Shown one piece after another: positions 58,972-64,000 of a stretch of 64,000 bases of DNA. The position numbers and the translations under genes are program-made. The DNA lies in the NCBI RefSeq assembly GCF_016908415.1, contig NZ_JAFBDW010000005.1, positions 220,722 through 284,721 of the forward strand, written 5' to 3'. A model generated the notes under the pieces. The model saw nothing but the letters and a program-made list of their open reading frames with translations. It was not told where the DNA came from and did not search any database. The first letter of the stretch is position 1. Every line of letters begins with the position of its first letter. Source of the DNA: Caldicoprobacter guelmensis (lineage in GTDB: Bacteria > Bacillota > Clostridia > Caldicoprobacterales > Caldicoprobacteraceae).

Positions 58972-59565
58972 TTATGCTTTCAAGCTGTTGAGGAGTGCAT
59001 AGATGTTATTTAAATGTTCCTGATATGATATATTGCTTGTAAAGGCTGCTTGTAGAGCGAAAGTTTCAACTAAAGTGAAAATGGTAAACGCCATAGCTTT
59101 CGGGTTAATTTCCTTAAATTCTTTGGTCTTTATTCCTTCGTCGAGGAGCTGTTCAAATATTTTCCTGAGTACACTGACACGTTTTTCAAATTTTGCTTTG
59201 AGGATGGTATTCTCTCTCTTCGAAAGAAGCCACATTTCTATCATCATGAGCATTTTATTTTTTTCAAGCTGATATTGCAAAGCGAGCAGTGAAATGATCA
59301 TCTTCAACTTATCTGCAGCTGATAACTTTTTGTTTTCTAAGATATTTTTGCAATCTGTTTCCAATCTTTGGGATAATTGTTCAGCCACATAGTTGAAGAT
59401 TTCATCCTTGTCTTTGAAGTATTGGTACAGAGTAGTACGTCCCATATTGCATTCTTTAGCTATATCTGACAGATTTGTTTTATGGTATCCTTTTTCAATG
59501 AAAACTTTCATAGCTTTTTCAATGATTTCCTGCTTTCTTTGCTCGAGGTCGACAATTTTTGGCAA
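58972..59565 (-). CDS. TetR-family transcriptional repressor
   Basis: The N-terminal helix-turn-helix (RKQEIIEKAMKVFIEKGYHKTNLSDIAKECNMGRTTLYQYFKDKDEIFNYVAEQL) is followed by a helical ligand domain (197 residues). The start is TTG 59565, with AGGAAG upstream. It lies directly upstream of the radical SAM gene in the same direction, and both have similar dyads in front. It probably represses both. Confidence 0.88.
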   Translation of the reverse strand: MPKIVDLEQRKQEIIEKAMKVFIEKGYHKTNLSDIAKECNMGRTTLYQYFKDKDEIFNYVAEQLSQRLETDCKNILENKKLSAADKLKMIISLLALQYQLEKNKMLMMIEMWLLSKRENTILKAKFEKRVSVLRKIFEQLLDEGIKTKEFKEINPKAMAFTIFTLVETFALQAAFTSNISYQEHLNNIYALLNSLKA

Positions 59566-59629
59566 AAAACATCTTCCTTTCTATACTTGTTTTTGTCTAG
59601 AACTTTGTATCCATAATTATATTCTATTA

Positions 59630-59643
59630 TAGACATGTGTGTC
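59630..59643. promoter_or_regulatory. Candidate TetR autoregulatory operator
   Basis: AGACATGTGTGTC resembles one arm of the palindrome at 58925-58952 (AGACACATATGT) and is itself a near-palindrome (GACAtGTGtGTC). Confidence 0.45.
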
Positions 59644-59767
59644 AATAAAAATATGTTTTTTTAAATTGATTTTCCATGTAATAAGCGTTAAAATATTATG
59701 GAACGAAAATAATGTGTAAAGACTACAAAAGCATGATTTGAAGTTTAAAGAGAGGGGTGTATTTTTA

Positions 59768-60490
59768 ATGGGTAAAATAAGGGTAACGGTGTGGAATGAA
59801 AACCGGCATGAGAAAATCGATAAAAAGGTAGCCGAGATATATCCTAAAGGGATCCATGGGGCCATTGCCGATTTTCTATCCCAAGAACCCGACATTGAAG
59901 TGAGAACAGCAACACTGGATGAGCCAGAGCATGGACTTACAAGAGAGGTGCTGGATTCCACTGATGTGCTAATCTGGTGGGGGCATATAGCACATAATGA
60001 GGTGCGAGACGATGTTGTGGACAGGATATACAATAGGGTTTTAAACGGGATGGGCCTTATTGTTTTGCATTCTGGTCATTTTTCCAAGATATTTAAAAAG
60101 CTGATGGGTACCAGCTGTGATTTAAAATGGCGAGAGGCGGGCGAAAAAGAGCGTATTTGGGTAGTAGAACCCGGTCATCCCATTGCAGAGGGATTAGGTG
60201 AATACTTTGAAATTCCTCAAACTGAAATGTATGGAGAAAGGTTTGATGTACCAGCGCCTGATACCTTGGTGTTTATTAGCTGGTTTGCTGGAGGGGAAGT
60301 GTTCCGGAGTGGTTGCTGTTACAACCGAGGACGGGGGAAGGTATTTTATTTCAGGCCAGGGCATGAAACATTTCCTATTTATTACCAGCCGGAGGTGCAA
60401 CGTGTAATAAAGAATGCAGTGAGATGGGCTGCACCGGTGAGTGGTCCTGCACCTCGCTTTGGTAATGTAAAGCCGCTGGAGAACATATAG
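59768..60490 (+). CDS. ThuA-like protein (trehalose utilisation family)
   Basis: ATG 59768 gives 240 residues. The glutamine amidotransferase-like fold carries [95 protein letters not shown] and [32 protein letters not shown]. ThuA relatives act in disaccharide catabolism, often with Gfo/Idh/MocA oxidoreductases, but the reaction is not settled. The TTG at 59738 is rejected. Confidence 0.85.
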   Translation: MGKIRVTVWNENRHEKIDKKVAEIYPKGIHGAIADFLSQEPDIEVRTATLDEPEHGLTREVLDSTDVLIWWGHIAHNEVRDDVVDRIYNRVLNGMGLIVLHSGHFSKIFKKLMGTSCDLKWREAGEKERIWVVEPGHPIAEGLGEYFEIPQTEMYGERFDVPAPDTLVFISWFAGGEVFRSGCCYNRGRGKVFYFRPGHETFPIYYQPEVQRVIKNAVRWAAPVSGPAPRFGNVKPLENI

Positions 60491-60507
60491 GTTTTTTGAA
60501 AATAAAG

Positions 60508-60536
60508 GGGGCTGAGCTTTAACTTCAGCCCCTTTT
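60508..60536 (+). terminator. Terminator after the ThuA-like gene
   Basis: GGGGCTGA and TCAGCCCC form a perfect eight-base stem with a nine-base loop, followed by TTTT. Confidence 0.8.
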
Positions 60537-60597
60537 GTGATGCAACTTTTTGATGTATAATAATTAAAAAGGTTTTTTGACAGTGGAGCTGAAATAA

Positions 60598-61044
60598 ATG
60601 AAAGAGTTGTTAGAGCGTTTAGAAAAAAGGTTGAAAAGAAAATTTGATGAGTTGGATGTGAGAATGATACATCCTCTTGTTTTAGCGTATATGGGTGACG
60701 CCATTTATAACCTTTTTGTACGGACATACTTGATCATGGCCTATAATGTACCGGTATATCAATTGCATGTAAAAACTGTTGAATTTGTTAAGGCAAAGGG
60801 ACAAGCTGACACCCTTCGTCATATAAAGAAATTTTTAACACAAGAGGAGCTGGATATCGTAAGAAAGGGTAGAAATGCCAAATCTGGGACTATGCCCAAG
60901 AATGCTACTGTATCTGATTATAGGCTGGCTACAGGGTTTGAGTCGCTGTTGGGGTATTTGTACTTAACTCGCAAAGATGAAAGGCTGTTTGAGATATTGG
61001 ATTACGTACTTGATGATGCTAAAGAGGGGGAAAAAGGTGAGTGA
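60598..61044 (+). CDS. mrnC: Mini-ribonuclease 3
   Basis: The 148-residue protein is an RNase III catalytic domain without a dsRNA-binding domain: HPLVLAYMGDAIYNLFVRTYL (metal-binding Asp), VKAKGQADTLRHI, RKGRNAKSGTMPKNATVSDYRLATGFESLLGYLYL (second metal motif). It matures 23S rRNA in Firmicutes. It overlaps thyX by eight bases. The order mrnC-thyX-rlmB-sigH resembles the conserved Bacillus/Clostridium cluster. Confidence 0.93.
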   Translation: MKELLERLEKRLKRKFDELDVRMIHPLVLAYMGDAIYNLFVRTYLIMAYNVPVYQLHVKTVEFVKAKGQADTLRHIKKFLTQEELDIVRKGRNAKSGTMPKNATVSDYRLATGFESLLGYLYLTRKDERLFEILDYVLDDAKEGEKGE

Positions 61045-61795
61045 GGTTAAATTACATGTAGAATTATTGAGCTATACGCCCAATCCGGAAGAGGTTGTGG
61101 CTATGGCTGCCAAACTGTGCTATTCGGCGGCTGATATAGATACGCTAAAGGAAGGTATTGCAAGCAGGGATCAGTCAAGCTTTATATCCAAACTTATAAA
61201 GATGGGGCATCTATCGCCAATTGAGCATGCTAGTTTTACTTTTGGCGTGGAAGGCGTGTCGAGAAGTTTGCTGGCTCAGATCACACGCCACCGAATTGCT
61301 AGCTTCAGCGTTAAATCACAGAGGTATGTCTCTGAAATGTCGGAGGGAGAAAGAACCTTCAATTACATAATTCCTGAGAGCATAAAGGCTTTGGGCCAGC
61401 CCTATGTTGACAAATTCAGGCAACAGATGACCATCATTCAAAGTTGGTATGATGAATGGGTGCAATTACTGGGTAATAAGGGCGAAACCTCCTATCAGGA
61501 TGCTAGGTTTGTCTTACCTAATGCAGCAGAGACAAAGTTCATGGTCACCATGAATGCGCGGGAATTGTTGCACTTTTTTGGTTTGAGGTGTTGCAACAGG
61601 GCTCAATGGGAGATAAGAAACTTGGCTAAAGAGATGCTCAAGCTGGTGTTGCGTGTGGCACCAAACATCTTTATAAATGCTGGGCCAGGGTGTGTTAGGG
61701 GTGAATGCCCTGAGGGGGTAATGACCTGTGGTAAGGCCAGCGAAGTAAGAAAGGAATTTGAAGATATCTATAGGGAATATGGAGGTTTAAAGTAA
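61037..61795 (+). CDS. thyX: Flavin-dependent thymidylate synthase
   Basis: GTG 61037, about seven bases after GAGGGGG, gives 252 residues. The ThyX motif RHRIASFSVKSQRY is complete (RHRxxSxxxxSxRY). NARELLHFFGLRCCNRAQWEIR and CGKASEVRKEF are also typical. It methylates dUMP using methylene-tetrahydrofolate and FAD. The longer upstream frame to 60977 lies inside mrnC and is rejected. Confidence 0.95.
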   Translation: MSEVKLHVELLSYTPNPEEVVAMAAKLCYSAADIDTLKEGIASRDQSSFISKLIKMGHLSPIEHASFTFGVEGVSRSLLAQITRHRIASFSVKSQRYVSEMSEGERTFNYIIPESIKALGQPYVDKFRQQMTIIQSWYDEWVQLLGNKGETSYQDARFVLPNAAETKFMVTMNARELLHFFGLRCCNRAQWEIRNLAKEMLKLVLRVAPNIFINAGPGCVRGECPEGVMTCGKASEVRKEFEDIYREYGGLK

Positions 61796-62566
61796 GTGGA
61801 GGGTATGCGTGAGACAGAGGATTTCCAGTGGCAATTGGAAGGTAGAAATCCAGTTATGGAGGCTTTGCGGGCTGGTAAGACCATCGAAAAGATTTTGGTT
61901 GCAAAAGGAAGTCGAGAGGGTGCTATCAGGGATATATTGAAAATGGCCAGAGAGAGGGGCATTGTGATTCAGGAGGTTGACAAAAAACGCCTGGATAATA
62001 TGTCTCTAACAGGTGCTCATCAAGGTTTGATTGCTTTGGTTGTGCCGTATACATATGTCTCCGTAGATGATATATTATATCGAGCTCGGCGAGCAGATGA
62101 GCCACCTTTTGTAGTGGTGCTTGACTGTATAGAGGACCCGCGTAATTTGGGGGCTATAATAAGGACGGCGGAGTGTTGCGGCGTTCACGGCATTATAATT
62201 CCTAAAAGAAGGGCAGTAGGGATAACTCCTACCGTTGTCAAGGCTTCTGCCGGAGCGGTGGAATACGTGTCGGTTGCAAGAGTTACAAATATCGTTTCGA
62301 CATTGGAATATTTGAAAGAGCAAGGTTTGTGGGTGGTGGGCGCAGAGGCAGGGGGTACACCATATAATATACAGGATATGAGGGGGCCGATAGCTCTGGT
62401 GATTGGGAGTGAAGGTAAGGGGCTAAGAAAGCTTGTAAAAGAAAATTGTGATTATTTAGTAGGTATTCCCATGAAGGGGAAAATAAATTCCTTAAACTCT
62501 TCTGTTGCGGCCGCGATATTGATGTATGAAGTAGTAAGGCAGAGGGATCAAAGTCCGTTGGCGTGA
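61796..62566 (+). CDS. rlmB: 23S rRNA (guanosine-2'-O-)-methyltransferase RlmB
   Basis: The protein (256 residues) has the N-terminal substrate-binding domain (LEGRNPVMEALRAGKTIEKILVAKG) and SPOUT knot motifs: LDCIEDPRNLGAIIRTAECCGVHGIIIPKRRAVGITPTVVKASAGAVEYV, IALVIGSEGKGLRKLVKENCDYLVGIPMKGKINSLNSSVAAAILMYE. It methylates G2251 in the ribosomal P loop. GTG 61796 directly follows the thyX stop; ATG 61805 is an alternative start. Confidence 0.93.
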   Translation: MEGMRETEDFQWQLEGRNPVMEALRAGKTIEKILVAKGSREGAIRDILKMARERGIVIQEVDKKRLDNMSLTGAHQGLIALVVPYTYVSVDDILYRARRADEPPFVVVLDCIEDPRNLGAIIRTAECCGVHGIIIPKRRAVGITPTVVKASAGAVEYVSVARVTNIVSTLEYLKEQGLWVVGAEAGGTPYNIQDMRGPIALVIGSEGKGLRKLVKENCDYLVGIPMKGKINSLNSSVAAAILMYEVVRQRDQSPLA

Positions 62567-62621
62567 TAAAATGCTTATAGAAAGAGTGGGTAATATAAAG
62601 CCCTGCAATGCAGGTGATGGC

Positions 62622-62651
62622 TTGACTTTCCTGTAGTGCATAATATATAAT
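62622..62651 (+). promoter_or_regulatory. Sigma-A promoter of sigH
   Basis: TTGACT (62622-62627) and TATAAT (62646-62651) are separated by 18 bases, about 60 bases before the sigH start. Confidence 0.65.
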
Positions 62652-62710
62652 TTGAAATTGATGGGTATTATGGAAGTTTATTTAAAGGGTGCGGTTTGGG
62701 GGAGATAGGG

Positions 62711-63373
62711 GTGAAAGCTGAAGCTGTAGCAAACGAATACAGCCGCTTCCAGTTGATGTTGGATGAAGAAATAGTAGAGGATGCAAAAAAGGGCGATGTA
62801 GAGGCACTGGAGTATTTAATATGCAAATACAAAAACTTTGTAAAGGCGAAAGCCAGGGCCTATTTTTTAATAGGCGCTGATCAGGAAGATATCGTGCAGG
62901 AGGGAATGATTGGACTTTATAAAGCTATTAGGGATTACAAGCAGGACAAGCTGTCGTCGTTTCGTGCTTTTGCTGAACTGTGTGTAACCAGGCAGATCAT
63001 TACCGCTATTAAAACCGCCACCAGGCAGAAACACATTCCGTTGAATTCTTATATATCCCTCAATAAACCCATTTACGATGAAGAATCTGATCGCACATTG
63101 ATGGATGTCATCTCTGGAGCAAAGGTTTCAGACCCTGAAGAATTGATAATAAGCCGTGAAGAGTTTATGAACATCGAAAATAAGATTAACGAGCTTTTGA
63201 GCGATTTGGAACAGGAAGTTCTCCTATCCTACCTTCAAGGTAAGTCATATCAAGAAATAGCGGTGGATTTAGATAAACATGTTAAGTCTATAGATAATGC
63301 TTTGCAACGGGTTAAGAGGAAACTGGAACGCTATCTCGAAGAACGCCATCAAGAGGAGGAAGATAAAATTTAA
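62711..63373 (+). CDS. sigH: RNA polymerase sigma-H factor
   Basis: The protein has sigma-70 regions 2 (VEALEYLICKYKNFVKAKARAYFLIGADQEDIVQEGMIGLYKAIRDYKQDKLSSFRAFAELCVTRQIITAIKTATRQKHIPLN) and 4 (LSDLEQEVLLSYLQGKSYQEIAVDLDKHVKSIDNALQRVKRKLERYL). Both match SigH (Spo0H), which starts sporulation and stationary-phase transcription. GTG 62711, six bases after GGGGGAG, is preferred over TTG 62696 (220 residues). Confidence 0.95.
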   Translation: MKAEAVANEYSRFQLMLDEEIVEDAKKGDVEALEYLICKYKNFVKAKARAYFLIGADQEDIVQEGMIGLYKAIRDYKQDKLSSFRAFAELCVTRQIITAIKTATRQKHIPLNSYISLNKPIYDEESDRTLMDVISGAKVSDPEELIISREEFMNIENKINELLSDLEQEVLLSYLQGKSYQEIAVDLDKHVKSIDNALQRVKRKLERYLEERHQEEEDKI

Positions 63374-63381
63374 AAAAAGTG

Positions 63382-63410
63382 TTGACAAAAGATTTGCCTC
63401 AAGTTACAAT
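63382..63410 (+). promoter_or_regulatory. tRNA operon promoter
   Basis: TTGACA and TACAAT are separated by 17 bases, 28 bases before tRNA-Gly. Confidence 0.75.
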
Positions 63411-63438
63411 ATATGATGCTGTAGGTTATTTTGAAGAT

Positions 63439-63512
63439 GCGGGTGTAGTTCAATGGTAGAACTCCAGCTTCCCAAGCTGGCAGCGTGGGTTCGATTCCCA
63501 TCACCCGCTCCA
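63439..63512 (+). tRNA. tRNA-Gly (anticodon CCC)
   Basis: Acceptor arms GCGGGTG and CACCCGC pair fully. The D arm is GTTC...GAAC, the anticodon stem is CCAGC/GCTGG with loop TTCCCAA, the T loop is TTCGATT, and CCA is encoded. The loop gives anticodon CCC. Confidence 0.95.
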
Positions 63513-63537
63513 ATCGAATTATATTTTTTATTTTTAT

Positions 63538-63613
63538 GCCCATGTAGCTCAGTCGGCAGAGCACCGCCATGGTAAGGCGAAGGTCACCGGTTCAAGTCCG
63601 GTCATGGGCTCCA
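63538..63613 (+). tRNA. tRNA-Thr (anticodon GGT)
   Basis: Acceptor arms GCCCATG and CATGGGC pair fully. The D arm is GCTC...GAGC, the anticodon loop ATGGTAA gives GGT, the T arm is ACCGG/CCGGT with loop TTCAAGT, and CCA is encoded. The first anticodon-stem pair is a C-A mismatch. Confidence 0.95.
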
Positions 63614-63642
63614 TTTATTAGTGGTAGGATGTGATGCATAAG

Positions 63643-63673
63643 CTGACCGTCACACCCAAAAAGGTGGTATAAT
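63643..63673 (+). promoter_or_regulatory. Possible tuf promoter
   Basis: CTGACC and TATAAT are 19 bases apart, with TGG just before the -10 box. Transcription could also read through from the tRNA promoter. Confidence 0.4.
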
Positions 63674-63764
63674 TTTTTATTTGGGCACATTAAAGCTTTT
63701 GCTCAAAAGTTGGACAAAAAGTCTGATTGTAACTGTAGTTAAATAAGGAGGAGGAAAGTTAAAG

Positions 63765-64000
63765 ATGGCGAAGGCGAAGTTTGAGAGGACGAAACCGCAT
63801 GTGAATGTAGGTACGATAGGGCACGTAGACCATGGTAAGACAACGCTGACGGCGGCGATAACGATGGTGCTGGCCAAGTATGGCAAGGCGCAGGCCATGA
63901 GGTATGAGGATATTGACAAGGCGCCGGAGGAGAAGGAGAGGGGAATAACGATTAACACGGCGCACGTGGAGTATGAGACCGACAAGAGGCACTATGCGCA
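63765..64000 (+). CDS. tuf: Translation elongation factor Tu (N-terminal part)
   Basis: The visible 78 residues start [32 protein letters not shown], with the G1 P-loop GHVDHGKT, and reach the switch I region [13 protein letters not shown]. The gene runs off the right edge. Ribosome site AGGAGGAGG precedes ATG 63765. Codon choice is more G+C-rich than in neighbouring genes, as expected for a highly expressed gene. Confidence 0.97.
   Translation, partial: MAKAKFERTKPHVNVGTIGHVDHGKTTLTAAITMVLAKYGKAQAMRYEDIDKAPEEKERGITINTAHVEYETDKRHYA

Noticed and set aside
60977..61036. Upstream ThyX start at 60977
   Set aside because: It lies inside mrnC without a ribosome site; GTG 61037 has GAGGGGG at good spacing and fits family length.

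Overview
The window looks like a chromosome segment from an endospore-forming, Gram-positive, probably thermophilic member of the Clostridia. The evidence is two cotJ spore-coat loci, sigma-H next to rlmB, thyX and mrnC, meso-diaminopimelate dehydrogenase, strong Shine-Dalgarno sequences with frequent TTG/GTG starts, and sugar ABC importers. I infer a Caldicoprobacter- or Mahella-like organism from gene style; I cannot name the genus.

Layout. 1-5084: a P-loop protein, threonine synthase, a gutted NAD synthetase pseudogene, an AraC regulator and a DUF362 protein. 5085-16535: a sugar operon (importer without its own ATPase, class II aldolase, four-carbon acid-sugar kinase family protein, DeoR regulator, GH2 beta-mannosidase-like enzyme, raffinose-synthase-type GH36 enzyme), probably for mannose/galactose-containing oligosaccharides. 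17043-17761: a cotJA-cotJB-cotJC' copy with cotJC broken at GGTACA. 17762-29469: a visibly AT-richer island encoding a GntR regulator, AtuA/DUF4387 pair, ribokinase, a second ABC importer, two ADP-ribosylglycohydrolase family enzymes and a YitT membrane protein. 29845-30554: a second, diverged cotJA-cotJB-cotJC' copy.

The central finding is 30531-46214. The second cotJC is split by a 15.7-kb element. Its 12-bp core GGTACAGAAGAA is present at both ends, and joining the two sides across one core restores an in-frame 190-codon CotJC (manganese-catalase-type coat protein) without any extra base. The split falls inside the metal-ligand motif GTEELAH. The element has a large serine integrase abutting attL, a lysogeny-type XRE switch, a DnaD-like replication protein with 12-bp iterons inside its own gene, a late regulator, a ladder of tiny single-span membrane proteins, fibronectin-type-III surface proteins, a Zot-like ATPase and a second serine recombinase. 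I read it as a filamentous-phage-like (inovirus-like) prophage that behaves, or could behave, as a skin-type intervening element excised in the sporulating mother cell.

46593-64000 returns to ordinary chromosome: small spore-type hydrophobic paralogues, an SDR, an L,D-transpeptidase, HAD phosphatase, nucleoside hydrolase, ddh, transketolase, a sugar isomerase/oxidoreductase pair, a radical SAM protein with a TetR regulator and dyad operators, a ThuA-like protein, mrnC-thyX-rlmB-sigH, tRNA-Gly, tRNA-Thr and the start of tuf.

All calls rest on reading the translated sequence and motifs; no database search was possible.
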